Shown here one piece after another: positions 18,344 through 26,482 of a stretch of 64,000 nt of DNA (position 1 is the first letter of the stretch; each line of letters opens with the position of its first letter). The DNA is from SAR202 cluster bacterium Casp-Chloro-G3 (GTDB lineage Bacteria > Chloroflexota > Dehalococcoidia > Lucifugimonadales > UBA3495): contig MUCJ01000004.1 of the NCBI GenBank assembly GCA_002816715.1, forward strand, positions 27,131 through 91,130, given 5' to 3'. A model generated the notes under the pieces. The model made no database searches. It had not been told where the DNA came from and saw only the letters and a program-made list of their open reading frames with translations. The position numbers and the translations under genes are program-made.

Positions 18344-18896
18344 CTGCTAAATCTTCCATCTTGTCTTCAGCTTTCTCAATCTTGGTTGGAGCGTTGGGAA
18401 TCAGGATCATATAAAGTGATCGACCCTCCATTGAAGGAGGCTTCTCCAATCTTACATCATCCTTCATGTCATCGGCCACCTTTTTCAGCACCGATAGCCC
18501 TAATTGCTGATGGACTGATTCCCGACCGCGGAAACGAACAGTGAGCTTTACCTTGGAGCCATCATCAATGAACTCTCGCACCTTCCGCATTTTGGCTTCC
18601 AGGTCATGGATGCCTATATTCGGACGAAACCTGATTTCACGGAGTTCAGTGCTTTTCTGGCCTTTCTTGGATTCTCGATCTTTCTTGGCGTAAAGATAGC
18701 GCAGTTTACCATAGTCCAGAAGCCGGCACACTGGAGGGTCAGCGTTAGGAGCTACCTCCACCAGATCTACTTCTTGTTGGCGAGCCAATTGCATGGCCTT
18801 GTCGGTGTCCATCACACCCAATTGCTCGCCGGCTTCACCAATAAGCCGTATCTGAGGAGACCGGATCTGTTCGTTAACCTTGTACTGCCTAGCTAT
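18330..18896 (-). CDS. infC: Translation initiation factor IF-3, apparent ATA start
   Basis: IF-3 binds the 30S subunit, keeps it apart from 50S and checks start codons. The C-domain (from about 95, with EIRFRPNIGIHDLEAKMRKV) and N-domain are both clear. The first canonical start in frame, TTG at 18821, would delete the conserved N-terminal segment YKVNEQIRSPQIRLIGEAGE. Upstream of that TTG the frame stays open to a TGA, with no ATG, GTG or TTG. A GGAGGT site on the minus strand stands six bases before ATA (18896-18894), giving 188 residues. infC is known to use rare starts such as AUU in E. coli, which lets IF-3 control its own synthesis. Confidence 0.88.
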   Translation of the reverse strand: MARQYKVNEQIRSPQIRLIGEAGEQLGVMDTDKAMQLARQQEVDLVEVAPNADPPVCRLLDYGKLRYLYAKKDRESKKGQKSTELREIRFRPNIGIHDLEAKMRKVREFIDDGSKVKLTVRFRGRESVHQQLGLSVLKKVADDMKDDVRLEKPPSMEGRSLYMILIPNAPTKIEKAEDKMEDLADAKA

Positions 18897-18943
18897 ACTC
18901 TTACCTCCGACGTATGACCGTCAGCCACCTGGAAAGATGGTTC

Positions 18944-18972
18944 AATCTACCATAAGGCTAAAGGTCAGTCAA
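18944..18972 (-). promoter_or_regulatory. Putative promoter of infC-rpmI-rplT
   Basis: On the minus strand, TTGACT (18972-18967) and TAGATT (18949-18944) are separated by 17 bases, about 50 bases ahead of the ATA start. A second TTGACA lies 11 bases further upstream. Confidence 0.5.
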
Positions 18973-19099
18973 TGCGCTTGTCAATAGCGCGTTTCCTATT
19001 GGACACATTCGGAATTTATGCACTATTTTCCGACATAAAAAACTGTTGGGAGACTTAAAACCGTTGGTCACTAATGAATAACCGTAATTAATATCCGCC

Positions 19100-19981
19100 T
19101 CAATTGGTCGGACTGAAACCCTCATCCAAGTCTTTCAGGAATTCCTCTATATTGGCCGACAACGGAGGTAGCTCCGGCCCTTCATCCTGCTGGTCTTTGT
19201 CGTAACGCTCTTCCAAGCGCCCCAAAAGCGAACCAACCCCAGAGGTGTCGTCGACCATGCCCTGGAGTTTTTCGTACTGTTCCTTGCCCAGATTAGGCTC
19301 AATCAGTCGCTCGGGCAATTCGTAAATATCACAGAGGATTTCCGTCAACCGGGCAGTACCGGTCAGGTCATCCTCAACTTGGAAGTATTGAGGAAGGTGC
19401 ACCACAAACGTCCTGGTTTCCATCCCTAGCTGTATCGCTTCTTGAGTGATCAAATAGGTGATAGTGGTTGGCCCTTCATAATTACTGGTTTGCACCCGTG
19501 CCTGTTGCCGTTCCTCTTCCACGTTCCCGCCGCTGCCCAGACCTGAGACCAGCAGTGGCCTGGTGTGCGGTACCATATCGTACATCCCGCCGACCAGTGA
19601 GTAACGTTTGACTCCCAAGAACTTCAGCACGTCCAGCATAGTATTGGTGAAGTCTTCGCCATAAAGGTGAGGCTCCAACAAATGCATGAACAGAAGGTCA
19701 CGCCCATCTTCTTGGGTAGCATACCGAATGATGGTATTGGGGACTGTGACCTCCCGACGACCCTCATTGAACAATGAGCGGGGTCGGTACCGTGTGAAGT
19801 CGTAGAACATGCCGGGCTGAGCAATTCTACCCAGCTCCTTGGCCTGCAGGTGACGCTCCAACCGGCCGAGCGCCAAAGTACCGACATTACCCACATCAAT
19901 CCACGGCCTTAGCACCGCAATTGCGTGCGGATCTTTCAGGTCAGGAATAGGCTCTGAAAATTCAAACTCGCCGATACGCAT
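19100..19981 (-). CDS. PAC2 family protein
   Basis: About 293 residues from the ATG at 19981. The middle matches the PAC2 (proteasome assembly chaperone 2-like) pattern: RDLLFMHLLEPHLYGEDFTN, VKRYSLVGGMYDMVPHTRPL, YEGPTTITYLI and MMETRTFVVHLPQYF-like ends. Bacterial PAC2 proteins have unclear roles; some occur in organisms with proteasomes or ATP-grasp ligases. The open frame extends 38 codons upstream, but those residues do not look like the family, so I chose MRIGEFEF as the start. The C-terminal 40 residues are acidic. It stands alone between infC and an amidohydrolase. Confidence 0.75.
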   Translation of the reverse strand: MRIGEFEFSEPIPDLKDPHAIAVLRPWIDVGNVGTLALGRLERHLQAKELGRIAQPGMFYDFTRYRPRSLFNEGRREVTVPNTIIRYATQEDGRDLLFMHLLEPHLYGEDFTNTMLDVLKFLGVKRYSLVGGMYDMVPHTRPLLVSGLGSGGNVEEERQQARVQTSNYEGPTTITYLITQEAIQLGMETRTFVVHLPQYFQVEDDLTGTARLTEILCDIYELPERLIEPNLGKEQYEKLQGMVDDTSGVGSLLGRLEERYDKDQQDEGPELPPLSANIEEFLKDLDEGFSPTN

Positions 19982-20200
19982 TGGTACAGTTTGACAGTCT
20001 CCATCTATATTTACAAGTACCGAACAGTCAGGGACGGCGCTTCTACATACGACGTGCGCTGAGCCATATTTGGGGCAGACCGAAACAAGCCGCAACGCCT
20101 CACGGCCCGTTACTTGATCAAAGTCTGTCTAAAACCTCTACAGATTTATCCTTTTTATCCATCGCCGAGCTCAGGATAGGCAGACTGGAAGTTTGCACCC

Positions 20201-20224
20201 GCTCGTGGTGAGCCTGTCGAACCA
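20201..20224. repeat. REP-like element (copy B)
   Basis: CTCGTGGTGAGCCTGTCGAA occurs here as a single arm, and almost the same sequence is at 54221-54240. It is a short form of the arm seen in reverse at 6835-6854. Confidence 0.65.
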
Positions 20225-20267
20225 CAATTTAGACAGTACACTATAGAAGCTGAGGCGCTACTGCCGC

Positions 20268-21449
20268 CTAGCAGTCACCCATCTGTGTCAAACGTCCCTC
20301 GCGCCACACGATTGAGCCATCGCGGACGGTCAGGAAGGTGTCGAGGCGCACTTTTCCTTCTACATTGTGTCCCGCCATGTCATGCCACACGAACCGCCCC
20401 TCCCTCAAATCAAAAACGGCGGCGTCGCCCGCCATGCCGACAGCCAAAGACCCCAGAGACTCTTGCAACCCCAGAACCTTGGCGGGACGGATAGTGCTGG
20501 CGGCCACCGCATCTTCCAGCGTCATGCCCAATGCGTGGAACTTACTCACCAGATCATTCATCAGGTACACCGTCCTACCCTCTGGCGGGACGTGGATGTC
20601 GGTGCTGATGGTATCGGGATTCATGCCCTGCTGCATCGCTGCCCTCACCACCTCGACATCGCAATGGACACCGGCGTGACCGACATCCATCACCACTCCC
20701 CGCTTCACTGCTTCGCGAACTTCGGGGCGGATCTGGTTGTTTCGGTCTAGAATTGATTCGGCGTCACCGTTGAAGGCGTGGGTCGAAATATCTCCCGGGC
20801 CGAGGAACTCGAGCACATCGGGCAGGGGTATCGGAGTCCCGCTAACGTGCACCATCAGCCTGACTCCGGCCTGATCCGCTGCCGCGCGCGCCTTTTTCAT
20901 AGCGGTGTGGGCATCCCAGCGGGCCACCGCGTCATGATGCATCCGTACCTTGACCCCAAAGAAGAAGCCGGGGTTGCTCTTGATGGCATCAATAGTACGG
21001 TCAACATCGATGATCCGCAGGTCATGCAGTCCTCCGCCCAAAACCCGATTCGCGGCCAGGCCCACCGATCCAATGTGGATAAATGCCAGCAGCCGGGTCT
21101 TGTGTGCCGGGAAAACGTAGTCCCTCATCGCACCGTAGTTCATGCATCCAGAACTCCCGGCGTCGACTCCAGTAGTCACCCCGGCCGAGAGGCAGTTGCG
21201 GTCAGCGTGCACCGCGCTGCCAGTGCCACCATGATAAAAGTGTCCATGCAGGTCTATCAGTCCCGGAGTAACCAGCTTGCCGGCAACGTCCACCACATTC
21301 TGCGCCGAAGTTGGATCAATACGCTCCGCCACTGCCGCAATTTTCCCATCCTGAAATGCGACATCCCGACGGTCGTGAATCCCCTGACCCGGATCCAGGA
21401 GGGTGCCTCCCTTGAGCAACAATTCATATATCGGCGGTACGCTAGTCAT
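20268..21449 (-). CDS. Amidohydrolase/deacetylase-family metal-dependent hydrolase
   Basis: A 393-residue TIM-barrel amidohydrolase. The metal motif HGHFYHGG follows TPGLIDL near residues 62-76. A lysine in FGVKVRMHHD is a candidate carbamylated metal bridge. Later ligands appear in LMVHVSG and STHAFNG, and the catalytic aspartate is probably in STDIH (about 305). The pattern is closest to the dihydroorotase-like deacetylase group whose members act on N-acyl amino acids or similar amides; the substrate is not readable. The last strands (AGDAAVFDLREGRFVWHD) form the usual small beta domain. It appears to be a single-gene unit. Confidence 0.85.
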   Translation of the reverse strand: MTSVPPIYELLLKGGTLLDPGQGIHDRRDVAFQDGKIAAVAERIDPTSAQNVVDVAGKLVTPGLIDLHGHFYHGGTGSAVHADRNCLSAGVTTGVDAGSSGCMNYGAMRDYVFPAHKTRLLAFIHIGSVGLAANRVLGGGLHDLRIIDVDRTIDAIKSNPGFFFGVKVRMHHDAVARWDAHTAMKKARAAADQAGVRLMVHVSGTPIPLPDVLEFLGPGDISTHAFNGDAESILDRNNQIRPEVREAVKRGVVMDVGHAGVHCDVEVVRAAMQQGMNPDTISTDIHVPPEGRTVYLMNDLVSKFHALGMTLEDAVAASTIRPAKVLGLQESLGSLAVGMAGDAAVFDLREGRFVWHDMAGHNVEGKVRLDTFLTVRDGSIVWREGRLTQMGDC

Positions 21450-21574
21450 CTTCCCCCCATTTAAACATGCTTATTCCAAAATAATATCCGACGCACCAAT
21501 TCTAGGTGAACCGGTACGTCGTCAATGGCGCCAACTTGAGTGGGCCGCTCCCGCCCAGAAACTTTCTGCAAGAT

Positions 21575-22036
21575 TTAATCGTCGGAGTAATCGTCGTCGT
21601 CATCGTCATCTTCGGCGTATTCTAGACGACGCAACCTGGGATAGACCAATTCTTTGGGACGGCGCAGATCGGCATCGGAGATGTCCGGCGAATCAGCCAA
21701 CGGTTTGGCTTCCCATTTTTCCACTGATTCTCTAACCAACCGCCGCACCAGTTGAGGCGAACGGCCTTCCAAACGACCCAACTGGTAGGCCAGCGTTACC
21801 GCCAACTGCGTGCTGGTAATCTGATCAAAGGCATCGGAATCTCTCAGGTCCTCGGGCATGCAGCCAGACTGATCTATAAAGTCATCCAACACTTGACCAA
21901 CAATGTCGGGCATCCCGCCCAATTCGATCTCGGTCATGTATTCGGTCAACTTATCGGTAAGGTCAACCACCCCCTCTTCGGGCAGTACCAATTCAGCAAA
22001 TTCTTCATTAAGAGTTTGGGGGTTATCATCGACCAT
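21575..22036 (-). CDS. Acidic protein of unknown function
   Basis: A 153-residue protein that is acidic throughout and ends in a run of aspartates (YAEDDDDDDDYSDD). The centre looks helical (TSTQLAVTLAYQLGRLEGRS and LVRRLVRESVEKWEA). No signal peptide, membrane helix or known motif is visible. It is divergent from ybeY and shares the 240-base gap with it. I do not recognise it. Confidence 0.6.
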   Translation of the reverse strand: MVDDNPQTLNEEFAELVLPEEGVVDLTDKLTEYMTEIELGGMPDIVGQVLDDFIDQSGCMPEDLRDSDAFDQITSTQLAVTLAYQLGRLEGRSPQLVRRLVRESVEKWEAKPLADSPDISDADLRRPKELVYPRLRRLEYAEDDDDDDDYSDD

Positions 22037-22192
22037 TTACAACTAACTCCTTCACCTGCTCCCAAGCGGGAACAGGGTGGATATCGGCTAATTTTGCAAC
22101 TATTATTTTAGCATGCTTGGGCCTTGCTCACTAAAAGGGATTTCTACGCCAACACGGACTTGAAAATAGCCCGTTGCCGCGACGGCGGTTCC

Positions 22193-22222
22193 TTGAAGCC
22201 CCCGGTTGGCCCATGCTATGAT
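22193..22222 (+). promoter_or_regulatory. Putative promoter of ybeY-dnaX-ybaB-recR
   Basis: TTGAAG (22193-22198) and TATGAT (22217-22222) are spaced by 18 bases and lie about 60 bases ahead of the ybeY GTG. Confidence 0.45.
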
Positions 22223-22278
22223 GGCCATAGACTTCTCATCCCCAGATTTCATCGCACAATTTAAGGAGCATTGCATCG

Positions 22279-22833
22279 GTGTCGCGCTTCCCAACCAGGG
22301 AAATTGACATCATCATCGACGAACCATTCGATAATTTGGCGTCTGAAGATTGGCTCAATATGGTGATGCAACAGGCCATGCGAGTAGCTTTGGCCGATGA
22401 TAAAGCCGGGCAGGTGAGCCTGCTGTTGACCGACGATGCCACGGTGCGGGATCTGAACCGTAAATACCGGGGGCTGGACGAAGTAACCGACGTGCTTTCC
22501 TTTTCTGCAGATTTTTCGGGGCACTGGGAAGGGCCAGACGAGCCTGAGGACAACGCTCAAGCCGGCGACCAAGCCTCTGCAATTTTCCCGTTTATCCTGC
22601 CTCCCGACCAGATACCACCTTTGGGTGAGGTTATCGTTTCCTACCCGCAAGCACAGCGGCAGGCATCCGAAAAGGGTCATGATTTGAAGAATGAACTGGC
22701 GTTGCTCATGGTCCATGGGGTGCTCCACCTGGTGGGCCACGACCACCTTGAAGCCGCTGACACTGAACTGATGCAAGGCCAGGAACGTTTGGCTCTTCAG
22801 TCCATATTCGAGCCTGGCGCGGTGAGTCAATGA
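22279..22833 (+). CDS. ybeY: Endoribonuclease YbeY (rRNA maturation)
   Basis: Zinc-dependent single-strand endoribonuclease involved in 16S rRNA 3' end maturation and ribosome quality control. The 184-residue protein has the metal motif HGVLHLVGHDH near residues 153-163 and the upstream NRKYRGLDEVTDVLSF segment typical of the family. An insertion of about 35 residues (PEDNAQAGDQ region) precedes the GEVIVSYPQA strand. The GTG start at 22279 follows AAGGAGC at 22263-22269. It overlaps dnaX by four bases (ATGA). Confidence 0.93.
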   Translation: MSRFPTREIDIIIDEPFDNLASEDWLNMVMQQAMRVALADDKAGQVSLLLTDDATVRDLNRKYRGLDEVTDVLSFSADFSGHWEGPDEPEDNAQAGDQASAIFPFILPPDQIPPLGEVIVSYPQAQRQASEKGHDLKNELALLMVHGVLHLVGHDHLEAADTELMQGQERLALQSIFEPGAVSQ

Positions 22834-24566
22834 CCTCGCAAGTCTACTACCGCAAGTGGCGGCCAACCAGCTTTAGTGACCTGGCGGGACAGGAACACGT
22901 CGCCACTACGCTGCGGCATTCCATCCAGCAGAACCGGGTCTCCCATTCCTACCTGTTCTGCGGCCCACGGGGCACCGGAAAGACCAGCACAGCGCGGGTG
23001 CTGGCCAAAGCGGTCAACTGCCTTGCCCCCCAGGAAGGCGACCCTTGCAACGCCTGCGCCATGTGCATATCAGTCAATGATGGCCGCTTTATGGACATCA
23101 TTGAACTCGACGCGGCCAGCAATCGGGGTATCGACGAGATTCGGGACATTCGCGACAAGGTCAACTTCGCGCCGGTGGAAGGCAAGCGCAAAGTCTACAT
23201 TATCGACGAAGCCCACATGCTCACCGATCAGGCCTCCAATGCCTTCTTGAAAACCCTGGAGGAGCCGCCCAGCCATGTCATTTTTATCCTTTGCACCACT
23301 GAGGCCAGCAAGATTCTGCCGACCATCATTTCTCGCTGTCAGCGGCATGATTTCCGCCGCCTGCCCGCCGAGATAATCTACCAACGGCTCAGCCAGATCA
23401 CCGAAGGCGAGGGCGCTACCGTGGAGCCAGAAGCCATACGATTGGTGGCCCGCTACGCCGCGGGCAGCCTGCGGGATGCTGAGAATCTACTGGAACAACT
23501 GGTGCTGTCCTACGGCGAAGGCGTTGGTCTGCATCAGGTAGAGGAACTGCTGGGGCTGGGCCATGGCGACCGCTGGCTGGAACTGGTCAAGAGTCTGCTG
23601 ATGGGCAATACCGCGGCTTGTTTGGGAGCGATTAACCAGGCGGCGTGGGACGGCACCGACATGCGCCAGTTGCACCGACAGACCTTGGAACTGCTGCGGG
23701 CCGCCCTGCTGCTGGAGTGGGGCTCCAGCGAAGGCCTGGACCTGCCCGATCATGTTATTAGCCAGCTTCGAGAATTGGTCAACCAGCTACCATCATGGCG
23801 GATTGTAAAGGCCCTCAAACTTTGGGGCGAGTTGAATATGCGCTATGATGCTCCATCGACTTTGCCGCTGGAACTCGCCGTGGTTGAAATCTGCAATGGC
23901 GACGTCTCCCCACCGGTTACTCAGTCAACCGTTGCGGAAACTGCGCCCCAGGTAGCCCGCCCGACCAACCGGTCTTCGGCCACTGTTCAAAGCAATAATC
24001 GACCAGCGACAGCGTCTCCACCGACCCGAGCATCGACGCCAACCGAGCGGCCTCCGGCAACTTCACAAAACCCACCGGTTGCCGAAACTGACAACACCAG
24101 AATTGCCCCGCCTGCGCCCGAAATGTCGCCGGTGGCATCCAATACTAACCCAGACCTGCCGACAGCGGGTCTATCCGTAGCGGATATTCCCGCCGAAGGA
24201 GACTTTCGGACGCGCTGGATGGCAACCGTGAAAGCCCTGAACCGTTACAAGGGCAAAAAGTACAACCTGGGCGCTTTGCTCCGCGACTGCAAGTCCGACT
24301 CCATAGTAGTCCAGGATGACACCATGGTCCTGAGTTTCAGCCATCGCACCAACATGGAGCGGATGCAGGAGGAGATGGAAGACCCCAACGGTCGCCGTAT
24401 GGTCGCTGAGGCGGTGGAGAAATTCTTCGGCACGCCCTATACTTTTCAGTTAGTTCTCATGGAAGAAACTGGCGACAGCGGCTCCACCCGCTCCGCCCAG
24501 CAAAGTCCACTGGTGCGCGCCGCTTTGGGCATGGGCGCCAGGATTATACAGGAGCAGTCAGAATGA
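22830..24566 (+). CDS. dnaX: DNA polymerase III subunit gamma/tau
   Basis: Clamp-loader ATPase of the replicative polymerase. It has Walker A GPRGTGKT (45-52), a zinc module formed by Cys64, Cys73, Cys76 and Cys79, and Walker B/DEAH-like DEAHMLT (about 125-131), followed by the lid and collar domains to about residue 365. A proline/threonine-rich linker (about 370-450) and a C-terminal domain of about 120 residues follow. I saw no obvious slippery A-run for a programmed frameshift to gamma. Four-base overlaps join it to ybeY and ybaB. Confidence 0.95.
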   Translation: MTSQVYYRKWRPTSFSDLAGQEHVATTLRHSIQQNRVSHSYLFCGPRGTGKTSTARVLAKAVNCLAPQEGDPCNACAMCISVNDGRFMDIIELDAASNRGIDEIRDIRDKVNFAPVEGKRKVYIIDEAHMLTDQASNAFLKTLEEPPSHVIFILCTTEASKILPTIISRCQRHDFRRLPAEIIYQRLSQITEGEGATVEPEAIRLVARYAAGSLRDAENLLEQLVLSYGEGVGLHQVEELLGLGHGDRWLELVKSLLMGNTAACLGAINQAAWDGTDMRQLHRQTLELLRAALLLEWGSSEGLDLPDHVISQLRELVNQLPSWRIVKALKLWGELNMRYDAPSTLPLELAVVEICNGDVSPPVTQSTVAETAPQVARPTNRSSATVQSNNRPATASPPTRASTPTERPPATSQNPPVAETDNTRIAPPAPEMSPVASNTNPDLPTAGLSVADIPAEGDFRTRWMATVKALNRYKGKKYNLGALLRDCKSDSIVVQDDTMVLSFSHRTNMERMQEEMEDPNGRRMVAEAVEKFFGTPYTFQLVLMEETGDSGSTRSAQQSPLVRAALGMGARIIQEQSE

Positions 24567-24865
24567 ACAAAAACATGATTCGCCAGGCCCAAAAATTACA
24601 GGCCCAGTTGCAAAAGGTGCAAGAGGAGCTAGAAACCCTCACCGTTATTGGTACTGCCGGCGGTGGTGTGGTCAAAGTGGTAATGACCGGCAAGCAGAGC
24701 GTTGAATCGGTAACCATTGACCCCGAAGCCGCCGAAGATGTGGAACTGCTCCAGGACCTGGTCGCCGCCGCGGTCAACGACGCCTTCAACAAGACCCAGG
24801 AATTGGCCTCCCAGAAAATGAGCTCAGTCACCGGCGGCATGAACATTCCCGGTCTGGGATTTTAG
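24563..24865 (+). CDS. ybaB: YbaB/EbfC family nucleoid-associated protein
   Basis: A 100-residue DNA-binding protein that forms dimers and is almost always found between dnaX and recR. The pattern is an N-terminal coiled helix (MIRQAQKLQAQLQKVQEELE), a GTAGGGVVKVVMTGKQSVES beta region and a long second helix. It overlaps dnaX by four bases and precedes recR by 43. Confidence 0.95.
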   Translation: MNKNMIRQAQKLQAQLQKVQEELETLTVIGTAGGGVVKVVMTGKQSVESVTIDPEAAEDVELLQDLVAAAVNDAFNKTQELASQKMSSVTGGMNIPGLGF

Positions 24866-24908
24866 ATTCGGTGGTCTCTCACGAGATTGCCATGCAACGA
24901 GCGTCCGT

Positions 24909-25523
24909 ATGACCACCGAGCACCTGCCCTCGGCGGCGCCGTCGCTGGCCCGGTTGATACAGGAATTGAACAAACTGCCGGGCGTCGGCCCCAAGAGCGC
25001 CCAGCGGTTGGCTTACTACATCATACGTCTGCCCAATGAAGAGGCCTTCGACCTGGCTGAGGCCATCAGCGCGGTCAAGCACAACATTGTATTTTGCCAG
25101 GAGTGCCAGAACCTGACCGACGCTGATCCCTGCACCATCTGCGCCAACCCGCAGCGAACCCGCGAGCAGATTTGTGTCGTCGAAGACCCTCTAGACGTGC
25201 TGGCCCTGGAACGCACCCACTGCTATCACGGACTGTACCATGTGCTGCACGGGGTGATCTCTCCGTTGAACGGCATCGGCCCGGAACAGCTCAAACTGAA
25301 GGAGCTTTTCCCCCGTCTGGCCAACACCGACGTTAAGGAACTGATCATCGCCACCAACCCTACATTGGAGGGCGAGGCCACCGCCATGTACATCTCCCGC
25401 CATCTGCAAGGGGCCAACATCAAAGTAACCCACCTGGCCCGGGGACTGCCCGTGGGCGGGTCTCTGGAATACTCCGACGAACTGACGCTGAGCCGCGCGT
25501 TTCAGGGCCGCCAGGAAGCGTAG
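24909..25523 (+). CDS. recR: Recombination protein RecR
   Basis: RecR with RecO and RecF loads RecA on gapped DNA. The 204-residue protein is normal length: an N-terminal helix-hairpin-helix (LNKLPGVGPKSAQRLAYYII), a zinc finger of Cys63, Cys66, Cys75 and Cys78, a Toprim domain (ICVVEDPLDVLALERT, about 88-103) and a C-terminal Walker-B-like end. recO lies 16 bases downstream, an unusually direct recR-recO pairing that strengthens the functional link. Confidence 0.96.
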   Translation: MTTEHLPSAAPSLARLIQELNKLPGVGPKSAQRLAYYIIRLPNEEAFDLAEAISAVKHNIVFCQECQNLTDADPCTICANPQRTREQICVVEDPLDVLALERTHCYHGLYHVLHGVISPLNGIGPEQLKLKELFPRLANTDVKELIIATNPTLEGEATAMYISRHLQGANIKVTHLARGLPVGGSLEYSDELTLSRAFQGRQEA

Positions 25524-25539
25524 GTTAGGAAGTATAAGT

Positions 25540-26319
25540 ATGCCTCCCCCAAAAACTTACCGCGCCGAGGGCCTGGTGTTGAAGAACATCCCCTTTGGCG
25601 AAGCCGACCTGCTGGTGACCCTGTACTCCAGAGAATTTGGCAAGCTGAAAGCAGTCGCCAAGGGCGCGCGACGTTCCAACAGCAAGATCGTCGGCCATTT
25701 TGAGCCGCTGACGGTCGCCAAACTCTCAATGGCCAGAGGCCGCACCCTGGACATCGTCAACCAGGTAGAAGTCACCGAGAATTTTTCTTCGCTGAAAAGC
25801 GATTTGACCACCCTGGCTCGGGGGTTGTACGTTGCCGAACTGGTGGATGGCTTCGGCTCGGAGGCCAGTTCTAATCAACAACTGTACGACTTGGCCATCG
25901 AAACCTTGGGAGCAATCCAACAGCATCCCTCCTGGGAATTGGTTCTGCGACGCTTTGAGTTGCATCTAATGCGTGCTTCCGGCTTCATGCCTGAGCTATT
26001 CCACTGTGTTGATTGCCGGAAACCATTGGAGCCAGAACAGCATCGGTTCAGCCCAGATGCCGGGGGCACGCTTTGCTTGGACTGCGCTCCTTATGGCGTT
26101 CAAATTCGATCACTTTCGCTGCGAGCATTGAAAGTACTGCGACTGCTGCACCGCAGTAGAATCGCTGATCTGCCCCAACTACAGGCCCACGAGTCTCTTG
26201 AACAAGAGGTCAAATCCCTGCTTAGCACCGCCATCAGCTACTGGATGGATAAAGAAATTCGCACCAACTCGTTCCTCAATCACCTTGAGCGCTTACCAAA
26301 GGCTGAAGTATCCTCATAA
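25540..26319 (+). CDS. recO: DNA repair protein RecO
   Basis: RecO anneals SSB-coated single strands and helps load RecA. The 259-residue protein has an N-terminal OB-fold (AEGLVLKNIPFGEADLLVTL), a helical middle (LARGLYVAELVDGFGSE) and a four-cysteine zinc motif (CVDCRKP about residue 152, then LCLDC about 178). The ATG at 25540 follows TTAGGA. It is probably the last gene of the ybeY-dnaX-ybaB-recR-recO unit. Confidence 0.93.
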   Translation: MPPPKTYRAEGLVLKNIPFGEADLLVTLYSREFGKLKAVAKGARRSNSKIVGHFEPLTVAKLSMARGRTLDIVNQVEVTENFSSLKSDLTTLARGLYVAELVDGFGSEASSNQQLYDLAIETLGAIQQHPSWELVLRRFELHLMRASGFMPELFHCVDCRKPLEPEQHRFSPDAGGTLCLDCAPYGVQIRSLSLRALKVLRLLHRSRIADLPQLQAHESLEQEVKSLLSTAISYWMDKEIRTNSFLNHLERLPKAEVSS

Positions 26320-26482
26320 CCAGTCTCAAGCACGGCATTTCTTAAGACTAATACCCAAACAGAATCCAAGCTTTACCTGTGTCTTTTCTCGTTCAATGCC
26401 GGGCCGAGTTGGAAAGTTCATATACTGAATTCTCCGTCGGCTAACCGGCGGAACATATCTCTGAGAAATTAGAGGACGATTA

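Noticed and set aside
19979..20095. Longer start for the PAC2-family gene
   Set aside because: The extra 38 residues are Cys-rich and unlike the family; MRIGEFEF fits the usual N-terminus.
20778..21464. Open frame of 228 codons on the plus strand
   Set aside because: Opposite the amidohydrolase, whose metal motifs are plain on the minus strand.
22261..22866. Open frame of 201 codons on the minus strand
   Set aside because: Antisense of ybeY and the start of dnaX; no domain.
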